Position numbers and translations under genes: made by a program | In this document: positions 1 through 6,802 of the stretch, piece by piece | Position numbering within the stretch: the stretch's first letter is position 1 | How the letters are laid out: each line of letters begins with the position of its first letter | The notes under the pieces: generated by a model | What the model was told of the DNA's origin: nothing | Database searches by the model: none | What the model saw: the letters and a program-made list of their open reading frames with translations, nothing else | Assembly: GCA_944391355.1 (NCBI GenBank) | Contig: CALXTG010000009.1 | Span: 1-15,028 of the forward strand | Length of the DNA stretch: 15,028 bases | Source of the DNA: an uncultured Alphaproteobacteria bacterium | Lineage (GTDB): Bacteria > Pseudomonadota > Alphaproteobacteria > RF32 > CAG-239 | Direction: 5' to 3'

Positions 1-830
1 CTACGATTTCGCCGAAAATTATTTATCGATATAAGCAATATACTGATGCTTCGGTTACCGCGCAGACCCGCCCCGGAGTCAGCACCGGTACGACCTTCGA
101 CAGTATTCGCCAGACCGCGGCCGAAACGCTTTCGTCCGATTATTCAATCGCTTGGACCGGACTCAGCTTGCAGGAAGTCGAAGCAGCCGGTCTGGCCACT
201 TTCCTGATTATTCTCGCTCTGGTTTTCTGCTACCTGTTTTTGGTAGCGCTTTATGAAAGCTGGATGCTGGCTTTCGCCGTTATGTTTTCGACGATTTTTG
301 CCATTCTCGGCGCCATTATCGGTTTGCATCTGATGGGGCAGGCCTTAAGCATTTATGCCCAGCTCGGTCTGATTATGTTAATCGGTCTGGCGGCTAAGAA
401 TGCAATTCTGATTGTTGAATTTACCAAGGCTTACCGTGATGACGGCGCATCGATTATTGAGGCTTCCAAGAAAGGGGCCGGCGAAAGGTTCCGCGCCGTG
501 CTGATGACCGCCCTGACCTTTATTCTCGGCGTCTTCCCGATGATTATTGCCACCGGAGCCGGCGCATCCAGCCAGATTGCCATCGGAACCTCGGTTTTTT
601 ACGGCATGATCGCCGCGACTTTCGTCGGCATTATTTTCATTCCCGCCCTGTTTGCCTTGTTTGAGAATATCAAGGAATGGGCCGGACACGGAGAATATGA
701 AGCCGAAATTCAGGCTCAAACCAAAGCTCACGGCAACCCGCTCGGCATAAAACTTAATCCGCAGCCGCCGAAGAAAACTGCCCCGAAAGCCGAACCCCAG
801 CCTAAAGGAGGCCGTCATGATAAAAAATAA
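1..830 (+). CDS. RND multidrug efflux permease (AcrB/HAE1 type), C-terminal part only
   Basis: This is the last ~275 residues of an inner-membrane proton-driven RND drug exporter; the 5' end lies outside the window. The reading frame is open from base 3, well upstream of any internal start. Visible AcrB-like landmarks are the porter-domain stretch ending AWTGLSLQE, a membrane helix followed by ALYESW, GLAAKNAILIVEF (the lysine matches the conserved proton-relay lysine of AcrB), and VLMTALTFILG with the relay threonine, then the last two helices. That covers roughly TM8-TM12. The protein ends in a Pro/Lys-rich cytoplasmic tail (PKKTAPKAEPQPKGG) longer than usual. The stop overlaps the start of the outer-membrane channel gene by 14 bases, indicating translational coupling. 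The membrane-fusion partner is presumably upstream. Family is certain, substrate unknown. Confidence 0.95.
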   Translation, partial: TISPKIIYRYKQYTDASVTAQTRPGVSTGTTFDSIRQTAAETLSSDYSIAWTGLSLQEVEAAGLATFLIILALVFCYLFLVALYESWMLAFAVMFSTIFAILGAIIGLHLMGQALSIYAQLGLIMLIGLAAKNAILIVEFTKAYRDDGASIIEASKKGAGERFRAVLMTALTFILGVFPMIIATGAGASSQIAIGTSVFYGMIAATFVGIIFIPALFALFENIKEWAGHGEYEAEIQAQTKAHGNPLGIKLNPQPPKKTAPKAEPQPKGGRHDKK

Positions 831-2319
831 ACGCCTGTGGTCGCTGTTTGCTTTTACGTTTTTGGCTTCCTGCACGGTCGGGCCGGACTACAAACAGCCC
901 AGACTTTATGAAAACGAACAAATTGCCGCCAGTTTGGAATTAAGCGGCGGTGTCCGTCCGGTTAACAAAGACTGGTATCGTCGGTTTCACGATCCGCTGC
1001 TAGACCGTCTGGTTGCGCAGAGCCTCAAAAGCAGTCCCGATGTCAAGGTCGGCATTCAGAAACTGCGTCAGGCCCGTGACAGCCTGAAAATCGCCGCAGT
1101 CGGGAATCTGCCGATGATTAATGCCGACGGCAGTTATCATTACAACAAGCCCAGCAAAAATATCGGCTATACCATAGATACCGACTATTATCAGACCGGG
1201 CTTGACGCTTCATGGGAGCTGGATATCTGGGGCAGCGGACGGCGTCAGACCGAAAGCGCCGCCGCTTTGTTTCAGGCCGCCGCCGCGGGGCTGGATAACG
1301 TTTATCTCAGCATTACTGCCGAAGTCGCCGCCGATTATATCGGATTGCGCACTTCGCAGGCCGCCCTGGATATAGCCGAAAGCAATCTCAAACTGCAAAG
1401 CGATATTTTTGATCTGATTAAGGTAAAATATGATAACGGTCTGGTTGATACGATCGCTTATAATCAGGCCAAATATGCCGTTGAAACTACCAAAGCCCTG
1501 ATACCCGACCTGCAAAGTTCGATTGAAGCCTATAAAAACGCTTTGGCCATTTTGACCGGAAAACTTCCCGGAGCGCTGAATGCCGAACTTGACGGCGTTG
1601 ATAAAAATCTGGTTAAGCGGCGTTTCAATTATGATTTGAACCAGTTATACGAACTGCCGGTCAATGTCGTTCGTTGCCGGCCCGATGTCAAGATTGCCGA
1701 AATGCAGCTGATTTCGCAGAATGCCCAAATCGGCAAAGCGCTGGCCGAATTATTCCCCAACATCAGTCTCAGCGGTTTTCTCGGTTTCCAGTCTACCAAA
1801 TTCTCCAATTTGGTTGGGCATGACAGCTATATGTATACTTATACCCCGACCATAACCTTGCCGATTCTGCACTGGGGACAGCTGCTTAATAATGTTGAGT
1901 TACAGAAAAACATAACCAAAGAATATTATTATACTTACCAGAAGGCGGTTTTGAACGCTGCGTCGGAAATTAAAAATGCCATGGTCAGCCTCAGCAAGGA
2001 ATATGATAAAAACCAGGCTTCGCGCGGCTCTGTTATCGCTCAGAAACAAATAATGACCTTAACTTGGGATAAATATCAGCAGGGGCTGGTTGATTTCAGC
2101 GATGTCTTAACCGCCGAACGCGATCTTTTGGCTTCGCAAAACGCCCTGATTGCCAGCAACGGCCAGATATATCAGGATATTATAGCATTCTATAAATCCG
2201 TCGGCGGCGGATATGAACCGAAGAGCCTGCGTGAAAACATTAATTCGCCTTTTTTGACCGATGATAATCCCTGCCGGCAGAAACAATGTCTGAAAACCGC
2301 TAAAAATCTCCCTGATTAA
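817..2319 (+). CDS. RND efflux outer-membrane channel lipoprotein (NodT/OprM-like)
   Basis: A 500-residue TolC-type outer-membrane factor that gives the pump encoded just upstream an exit duct across the outer membrane. The N-terminus is a lipoprotein signal peptide with lipobox LASC, so the lipidated cysteine is Cys19; it is followed by TVGPDY..P, the signature start of the NodT family. ELDIWGSGRRQTES near residue 135 is the conserved 'WELDLWG' segment, and two outer-membrane-efflux repeats follow (roughly residues 60-250 and 270-460). Length is typical of the family. The start is set by a strong ribosome binding site, AAAGGAGG at 804-811, five bases before the ATG and inside the end of the permease gene. 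The 3' end overlaps the convergent lipoprotein gene by 20 bases. Final gene of the efflux operon. Confidence 0.95.
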   Translation: MIKNKRLWSLFAFTFLASCTVGPDYKQPRLYENEQIAASLELSGGVRPVNKDWYRRFHDPLLDRLVAQSLKSSPDVKVGIQKLRQARDSLKIAAVGNLPMINADGSYHYNKPSKNIGYTIDTDYYQTGLDASWELDIWGSGRRQTESAAALFQAAAAGLDNVYLSITAEVAADYIGLRTSQAALDIAESNLKLQSDIFDLIKVKYDNGLVDTIAYNQAKYAVETTKALIPDLQSSIEAYKNALAILTGKLPGALNAELDGVDKNLVKRRFNYDLNQLYELPVNVVRCRPDVKIAEMQLISQNAQIGKALAELFPNISLSGFLGFQSTKFSNLVGHDSYMYTYTPTITLPILHWGQLLNNVELQKNITKEYYYTYQKAVLNAASEIKNAMVSLSKEYDKNQASRGSVIAQKQIMTLTWDKYQQGLVDFSDVLTAERDLLASQNALIASNGQIYQDIIAFYKSVGGGYEPKSLRENINSPFLTDDNPCRQKQCLKTAKNLPD

Positions 2320-2770
2320 AGGGTTTGTTCTGCAAAACCCGCTGCGGAGAATAGATGTAAATATTGGTGGAATCGGGAATATTGCCGGTGCGGTGGGTAT
2401 AGCCGCGCGCTTCCATGCACTGGCGGTATTTCCGGGGGCTGATGTCGCGGTCATCGCGCAAGGAGTTGACCATAAGCGGCTGTGCGCCTTCATGAGGAAC
2501 ATAAGAAGCCCAGATACCTTTATCCGAATGCCAGTCGGCGCGGACGTCAAGCTTTGCTTCTTCGGAGTAGAACCAGCTGCGGAAATCAGGCAGCAGGCGG
2601 AAATCTTCGGCCAGCCGCAGACATTCCGAATGGTCGCGGGAAAACTTCTCCACGCCGGTTCTCGGCCGCTGCCAATGATAGATAACCTGTCCCTGGCCGC
2701 TTGAAAACAACGTGCAGCCGGATAAAGTCAGCCCCAGCAGGGCAAAAATAATTTTTGTGGCTGTTCTCAT
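2300..2770 (-). CDS. small lipoprotein of unknown function downstream of the FzlA-like gene
   Basis: I do not recognise a named family. With the start at 2770 it has 156 residues and a clean lipoprotein signal: MRT-ATKIIFALLGLTLSGC, lipobox LSGC with Cys19 as the lipidation site. The mature part is soluble and polar, with two further cysteines in SECLRLA and YRQCMEARGY, the motif IWASYVPHEGAQPLMVN, and no transmembrane segment. The paired C..C and 'CMEARGY' style resembles small cell-envelope lipoproteins common in Alphaproteobacteria. A start seven codons earlier (2791) is possible but would overlap the preceding gene by 20 bases and spoil the signal peptide. It begins one base after the stop of the FzlA-like gene, so the two are almost certainly co-transcribed. 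Its tail overlaps the efflux channel gene on the opposite strand. Confidence 0.8.
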   Translation of the reverse strand: MRTATKIIFALLGLTLSGCTLFSSGQGQVIYHWQRPRTGVEKFSRDHSECLRLAEDFRLLPDFRSWFYSEEAKLDVRADWHSDKGIWASYVPHEGAQPLMVNSLRDDRDISPRKYRQCMEARGYTHRTGNIPDSTNIYIYSPQRVLQNKPFNQGDF

Positions 2771-2771
2771 T

Positions 2772-3437
2772 CTAAAAATCCAGATTTGCATAATGTTTAG
2801 CCGGCAGAATCCCTTTGACGCTGTCTTTGAGGATATCTTTGAAACTGGGGCGGCTTTTCATTTTGGAATACCATAGTTTGGCATTGCGGTAACCTTCCCA
2901 GGGCACATCGCCGAGATAATCGATAATCGAAAGCTGGGCTGCGGCTGCGGCGTCGGCCAATGTCAAATTTTCGCCGGCCAGATAATTATTGCGTTCGGTC
3001 AGCCAGTCCAGATATTCGAGATGAAAGTTCAGATTATTGAGGCCGATTTTCAAAATCCGCGAATCAGGAGCCAGTCCGGAACCGAAACGTTTATGAATTT
3101 TCTCATAGGCAATATTGCGGTAAACTTCTTTATAAAACTTGTCGTCAAACCACTCGACCAGCCGCCGCACTTCGGCGCGCTGTTTCAAATCCTGCGGCAG
3201 CAATGGGATCTCACGGTTAAATTCCTCCAAATACTCGCAGATGGCATAATTTCCGGCAATAACATTGCCGTCGCTGAGAAAAACGGGCAGGCTGCCGGCC
3301 GGATTCAGTTTATACATATCGGCGGAAAGATTCCAGGGTTCCTCCTCGCGCAAAACAAAGAGCATTTTCTTTTCCCCCATGGCAATCCGCACTTTGCGGG
3401 AGAACGGCGAGACCGAATGATGTATCAGCAGAACCAT
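2772..3437 (-). CDS. fzlA: glutathione-S-transferase-like protein, probable FtsZ-binding division factor FzlA
   Basis: A 221-residue cytoplasmic protein with a GST fold. Residues 1-75 are a thioredoxin-like domain (SPFSRKVRIA at 10-19, cis-proline motif NPAGSLPVF around Pro51, AICEYLEE at 65-72); the helical domain follows (RAEVRRLVEWFDDKF at 87-101, LAGENLTLADAAAAAQLS at 153-170, DYLGDVPW at 173-180, KSRPSF at 194-199). The pattern EEEPW, RAEVRRL..WFD.KF..EV, the DYLGDVPW block and the end HYANLDF match the alphaproteobacterial FzlA subgroup, as I remember it, better than generic detoxifying GSTs. In Caulobacter, FzlA binds and curves FtsZ filaments and its conserved C-terminal tail links FtsZ to septal wall synthesis. 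SD AGGGG lies about seven bases before the ATG and a sigma70-like promoter just upstream. A generic GST remains possible. Confidence 0.78.
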   Translation of the reverse strand: MVLLIHHSVSPFSRKVRIAMGEKKMLFVLREEEPWNLSADMYKLNPAGSLPVFLSDGNVIAGNYAICEYLEEFNREIPLLPQDLKQRAEVRRLVEWFDDKFYKEVYRNIAYEKIHKRFGSGLAPDSRILKIGLNNLNFHLEYLDWLTERNNYLAGENLTLADAAAAAQLSIIDYLGDVPWEGYRNAKLWYSKMKSRPSFKDILKDSVKGILPAKHYANLDF

Positions 3438-3465
3438 GTTTTTTACCCCTAATCAACTGCAAAAG

Positions 3466-3494
3466 ATTTTAGCAAATAGAAAATTTCCGGTCAA
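3466..3494 (-). promoter_or_regulatory. sigma70-type promoter for the FzlA-like gene
   Basis: Read on the minus strand, TTGACC (3494-3489) and TAAAAT (3471-3466) are separated by exactly 17 bases; five of six bases match consensus in each box. Transcription would start near 3459, giving a leader of about 20 bases before the ATG at 3437 that includes the SD AGGGG. It lies in the 85-base gap after the solute-binding protein gene, so the FzlA-like gene and the lipoprotein probably form their own transcription unit. Confidence 0.6.
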
Positions 3495-3522
3495 GCCTTC
3501 AAAAATAATCCCCACCGATTGT

Positions 3523-4380
3523 TCATTCTTCGGCATAATTAGGCGGAACCGCGCCGAGATATTTGGTTTCAATGTCATTAATGGTTTTAATCAGATGTTG
3601 TTCGAGTTTTTGTTTGTTATTGGCGTCTTCGCAGAATTTAACCAGCCTTGGCAGCAGGTATTTGCGGTTTGGCGACATCTTGCCGACCCCGATGAACAGC
3701 GGCATATTCCAGATCATTTGTTTGGCGAAGCTGACTTTATTGCGCAGCCCCAGCCGGGAGACCGCAATCAGGCCGGAATATTGGCTGACAAAAGCGTAGT
3801 CAATCTCGCCTTTGAACAGTTTTTCAAACAGCCGGTCATAATCGGGAAAGCGTTCTACCTGAAAATAATCAAGCTCGCTTGCGACATAGTCGCTCAGCCT
3901 CTCTTTATCGCTGATTCCGCCTTTAAGTTTTTTAAGATCTTCGACAGTGTTGATTTCGTCAATCCGGTGCGGCAGCATGACAACCGTAACGGGATTATTG
4001 AGAATGGACGGAAAAACATAATCAATGCCGTTATAAATTTTGGTCTGGTGATAAATGCCGAGAATGATGTCTATTTTTCCCGAGCGAACCTCTCTGATTA
4101 ATGCGTTATAATCTTTTTTGTAGATATAATTCAATTCAAGATTATATAATTGGGCAAAATCGGACATCAACGGTTCGAAAATATTTTCATAAGGAGAATA
4201 AATATAATTGGGATCCTGCATATATCCGAGCGGCGCATAGTCGACAAAGCCGGTCAGCGTAATCAGTTTTTTGCCTTCGCCGCGTTTGGCGTCGTCATCC
4301 ATATAAACCACGGCCTGTGCATTAGCGGTCGTTAACATGATTAAAAGCAGGCAGGAAAAGGCTTTGAGAATCTTTTTCAT
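3523..4380 (-). CDS. periplasmic solute-binding protein, family 3 (amino-acid-binding type), orphan
   Basis: A 285-residue secreted protein. Residues 1-23 are a Sec signal peptide (MKKILK, hydrophobic core CLLLIMLTT, cleavage site AQA). The mature part looks like a family 3 extracellular solute-binding protein: an N-terminal lobe start (ITLTGFVDYAPLGYMQD), then the typical DYNALIREVRSGKIDIILG segment, TVEDLKKLKGG, and FEKLFKGEIDYAFVSQYSG. Such proteins bind small polar ligands, often amino acids, in the periplasm and deliver them to an ABC permease or serve as sensors. No permease or ATPase gene is adjacent, so partner and ligand are unknown. The ligand-contacting arginine of typical amino-acid binders is not obvious to me, so it may be a divergent member. 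SD AAGGG precedes the ATG. Confidence 0.8.
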   Translation of the reverse strand: MKKILKAFSCLLLIMLTTANAQAVVYMDDDAKRGEGKKLITLTGFVDYAPLGYMQDPNYIYSPYENIFEPLMSDFAQLYNLELNYIYKKDYNALIREVRSGKIDIILGIYHQTKIYNGIDYVFPSILNNPVTVVMLPHRIDEINTVEDLKKLKGGISDKERLSDYVASELDYFQVERFPDYDRLFEKLFKGEIDYAFVSQYSGLIAVSRLGLRNKVSFAKQMIWNMPLFIGVGKMSPNRKYLLPRLVKFCEDANNKQKLEQHLIKTINDIETKYLGAVPPNYAEE

Positions 4381-4414
4381 AATTTAACCCTTAAAAAAAC
4401 AAATTTTTTATTGT

Positions 4415-4443
4415 ATTATAAATTAACATGATATTAATTAAAA
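4415..4443 (-). promoter_or_regulatory. possible promoter of the solute-binding protein gene
   Basis: On the minus strand a perfect -10 box TATAAT occupies 4420-4415, about 35 bases before the ATG. The hexamer 17 bases upstream, TTTTAA (4443-4438), is a poor -35 match. The surrounding 111-base gap is very AT-rich, so a chance -10 is possible. Confidence 0.35.
4423..4437. promoter_or_regulatory. CtrA-like box TTAA-N7-TTAA in the divergent intergenic region
   Basis: TTAA at 4423-4426 and TTAA at 4434-4437 are separated by seven bases (CATGATA), the exact spacing of the CtrA recognition sequence in Alphaproteobacteria. The site sits between the divergent solute-binding gene and flaF. For flaF a candidate -10 (TATAAA, 4460-4465) places the box at about -49 to -35, a plausible activator position. 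TTAA is frequent in this AT-rich gap, so this rests on spacing alone. Confidence 0.35.
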
Positions 4444-4491
4444 CATATTAAACAAGCTTTATAAAAGTAAATTTTCTTTGAAGGAAAACAG

Positions 4492-4881
4492 ATGAACGGT
4501 TTAAAACAATATTCCGCCGCTGAGACTGAGACGCTGGATCAGGTATCGCTTGAAAGTCGGGCGCTGATTCGGACGGCTTCGACTCTCAATGCCATAAAAG
4601 AGAACTGGGAAACCCGTCAGGCTGAGCTGGCCGAGGCTTTGGAGAAAAACCGCAAACTCTGGACGATTATTGCCAGCGCCATGCAGGATGATGATTGTCC
4701 CCAGCCCAGAGAGATCAGGGTTAATATTGTAAATTTGGCGCTGTTTGTCTTCAAAAAAACCATCGCGATTATTGCGGAGCCCAAACCCGAAAGTCTGGGG
4801 ATTCTTATTAATATTAATATGAACATCGCCAAAGGATTATCCGAACACCCCGAAGCCGCCAAACTGGAGCCGGTTCCTTAA
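4492..4881 (+). CDS. flaF: flagellar biosynthesis regulator FlaF
   Basis: A 129-residue all-helical cytoplasmic protein matching the FlaF family. In Caulobacter FlaF is needed for flagellin synthesis and acts together with the translational repressor FlbT. Family features are an early Tyr/Ala segment (LKQYSAAETET), the E.RALI..A..L helix at 21-33, AELAEALEKNRKLWTII around Trp57, the REIRVNIVNLALFVFKKT helix, and the closing LININMNIAKGLSE. Length is close to the usual 115-130. SD AAGGA at 4481-4485 is six bases before the ATG. It is a single-gene unit: an AT-rich promoter region is in front and a strong terminator behind. In many relatives flaF lies next to flbT and flagellin genes; neither is within this window. 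Confidence 0.88.
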   Translation: MNGLKQYSAAETETLDQVSLESRALIRTASTLNAIKENWETRQAELAEALEKNRKLWTIIASAMQDDDCPQPREIRVNIVNLALFVFKKTIAIIAEPKPESLGILININMNIAKGLSEHPEAAKLEPVP

Positions 4882-4900
4882 GCTCTTCCGTTTTTTCTGT

Positions 4901-4932
4901 AAAAGGGATTCTCTTAGAGAATTCCTTTTTTT
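4901..4932 (+). terminator. intrinsic terminator after flaF
   Basis: The arms AAAAGGGATTCTC (4901-4913) and GAGAATTCCTTTT (4917-4929) form a 13-pair stem with one G-T wobble and a TTA loop, running into seven consecutive T (4926-4932). It separates flaF from the sigma54 unit that starts 20 bases later. Confidence 0.88.
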
Positions 4933-4947
4933 ATCTCTGTTTAAATT

Positions 4948-4964
4948 TTGGCACGTTTTTTGCA
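4948..4964 (+). promoter_or_regulatory. sigma54 (-24/-12) promoter of the fliK-flgD-flgE operon
   Basis: TTGGCAC (4948-4954), five bases, then TTGCA (4960-4964): an essentially perfect match to the sigma54 consensus TGGCAC-N5-TTGCW, with GG at 4950-4951 and GC at 4962-4963. Transcription should start near 4975, about 30 bases before the fliK ATG at 5006. Such promoters need an AAA+ activator bound at a distance; FlbD, encoded at 13915, is the obvious candidate. No other match of this quality was found in the remaining intergenic gaps. Confidence 0.92.
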
Positions 4965-5005
4965 TATATAGCTTCAGATGAATTTTTTATTTAAGGTAAA
5001 ATGTC

Positions 5006-6784
5006 ATGGAAGTTACAGAAACCAATAGCATTCTCAATATGGTGATGGCCAATCGCCCGTCTGCTCCGGCGCCTTCTGCCGGCAGCGGCATCGGTGAAGA
5101 TTTTGCCGCTTTGCTGGCGCAGCCGCGTTTTGCGCCCGAAAGCAAGGATTCGGCTTTTCCCAAGGCGGATGCGGCGGCTCGCCTTCCCAAGGCGTCCCGT
5201 CAGGAGAAGAAGGTTGCTGACAACAAAGCTGCCGATACGTCGCGCAGCGAGCGTCCGGCTCGTCAGGAAAAGCCGGTTTCCCGTGAGAAAGCTGAAACTG
5301 TCCGTGATAACAAAAATCCTGCCCGAAATGATAATAAAACAGCTGCCGAGAGTAATTCTCCCGCGGATAATCGCGGTCAGGCGGAGATGAAAACTGCCGA
5401 AACCGCAGAAGCCGGCCGCAGGGAGGCATCTGTCCCTGCGCAAAGCGGCGAGGGGGCACCGGTCGTCGAAGTGACGGCAGACGGAGATGTTCAGGCTTCT
5501 GAAGCTAAGGTGTCGGATTATGCCGTTTCATTGGAGGCTCTGGCTCAGCTGGGCAATATTCTTTGGCTGAATCCGCAGAGCGGCGAATGGATACAGACCA
5601 CCGGCGCCGAATTGGCGGCGCAGCTGGCGGCTGCCGGAGAAACGCTGCCGGTAACCATGCCTCTCAACGGCCGTCCGGACGGTAATATCAATATTCTGGC
5701 GCTTGATGAAAACGGTCAGCCTTTAACGCCGGCCGATTTAGCCGAAAAAGGAATGGCGTTGGAAGGGTTTGTTCCTGTTGAAGACGGTGAAGATTTTAAT
5801 GCCGCCTTACAAGCTGCCGCCCGTCAAACGTCGGAAATGCCGGCTGCGGCAGAAACGGCCGAACAGCCCGAAGTACTGGCTAAAAGCTTTGAAGCTGCCG
5901 CTCCCGCGGAAGAAATTATCGTCGATGATAAAAAGATAAAGCTTAAAGTCAGTGTGAATGAGGAAAAAACTGCCGCCCGTTCGTCGTCGGATTTATTGGC
6001 CGATACTGCCGTTGTTGATCAGGCCGTCCGGGAAGTAAAAACAACCGATGCCGACAATGTCGTAAAAGGCGAACCCGTTAAAACCGCCAATCCCGAGCCG
6101 GCCGTTAATCCGGCTGCGGCCAATGCCAATCCCCAGGTTGCGGCCAACAGCGCTTCTGTTGTTTCCGGAGCAGCGGCAGTCAATCCCCAGGCTGTCGGCG
6201 AAGCTGCCGCTAAGATTGCCGCTCCTTCTGCGGTTGAGGTAAGTGCGGGGCATGTTTCCCAGGCGGCGGTATCCGGCAGCGAGTTTGTTGCCGCGGCAAA
6301 AATTGAGGCTGCCAATGAGGATACAAAAACCTCGTTTAAGGATATATATAAAGGCATGAGCCGCGAAGTTGTCGATCAGGTTAAAGTTAATATTACCAAA
6401 TCGGCGGTCAAAGGCATTGATAAAATTGATGTCCGCCTTAAACCCGAGGATTTGGGCAGCATAGAAATCAAAATGCAATTGAGCAAAGACGGCAAACTGC
6501 AGGCGCATATTATTTCCAGCCGTCCCGAGACCATGGAAATCCTGCAAAAAGAGATTCAATCTTTGGAAAGGGCATTTAACGATGCCGGTTTCCAAACCGA
6601 TGAAGGCAGCCTGAGCTTCAGCTTTCGCGATGACGGCTCTGCTCCGCAGGAGCGTGAACAGAACAACGCTCTGCGTAATTTCATCGGCGATGTTCTGAGT
6701 CATGAGGCCGATAATGATTTGGCCGCCGATATGTATTCACTGGAAGCCTGGAACGGTAAAACCGGCCTTAATATCCGGGTCTAA
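5006..6784 (+). CDS. fliK: flagellar hook-length control protein FliK
   Basis: A 592-residue exported protein that measures hook length and switches the export gate (FlhB) from hook to filament substrates. Residues 1-440 form a low-complexity region rich in Ala, Glu, Pro and Asn with almost no aromatic residues, as expected for an unfolded ruler passing through the export channel. Residues about 450-540 form the compact Flg_hook C-terminal domain, with the hallmark LKPEDLGSIEIKMQL (from ~478), IISSRPETMEILQKEIQSLERAF and LSFSF. It is longer than enteric FliK (about 400 residues). The start at 5006 has SD AAGG at 4993-4996; an ATG at 5001 is out of frame and closes after 14 codons. First gene of the sigma54 operon, 18 bases before flgD. 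Confidence 0.93.
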   Translation: MEVTETNSILNMVMANRPSAPAPSAGSGIGEDFAALLAQPRFAPESKDSAFPKADAAARLPKASRQEKKVADNKAADTSRSERPARQEKPVSREKAETVRDNKNPARNDNKTAAESNSPADNRGQAEMKTAETAEAGRREASVPAQSGEGAPVVEVTADGDVQASEAKVSDYAVSLEALAQLGNILWLNPQSGEWIQTTGAELAAQLAAAGETLPVTMPLNGRPDGNINILALDENGQPLTPADLAEKGMALEGFVPVEDGEDFNAALQAAARQTSEMPAAAETAEQPEVLAKSFEAAAPAEEIIVDDKKIKLKVSVNEEKTAARSSSDLLADTAVVDQAVREVKTTDADNVVKGEPVKTANPEPAVNPAAANANPQVAANSASVVSGAAAVNPQAVGEAAAKIAAPSAVEVSAGHVSQAAVSGSEFVAAAKIEAANEDTKTSFKDIYKGMSREVVDQVKVNITKSAVKGIDKIDVRLKPEDLGSIEIKMQLSKDGKLQAHIISSRPETMEILQKEIQSLERAFNDAGFQTDEGSLSFSFRDDGSAPQEREQNNALRNFIGDVLSHEADNDLAADMYSLEAWNGKTGLNIRV

Positions 6785-6802
6785 GGTGAGAGGAGAAAAA
6801 CA

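Noticed and set aside
2482..2704. Plus-strand open frames (from 2393 and 2482) downstream of the efflux channel gene
   Set aside because: They lie opposite the lipoprotein gene, which has a clear lipobox and operon position; these frames carry no SD or family motif.
3436..4101. 221-codon plus-strand frame opposite the solute-binding protein
   Set aside because: The minus-strand gene has a signal peptide, SD and family motifs; the plus-strand reading has none of these.
5094..5390. Arg-rich 98-codon frame within fliK (+1 frame)
   Set aside because: An Arg/Leu-rich product from shifting Ala/Pro/Glu codons; no SD and no recognisable motif.
6127..6190. Short repeated CAATCCCCAGG motif in fliK as a possible direct repeat element
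   Set aside because: Only two imperfect copies, explained by repeated Asn-Pro-Gln codons in the low-complexity ruler region.
5993..6703. 236-codon open frame on the minus strand opposite fliK
   Set aside because: It is antisense to a confident fliK in the same codon register pattern, has no ribosome binding site, and its composition (Phe/Asn/Gly-rich) is what the reverse complement of Ala/Glu-rich codons gives.
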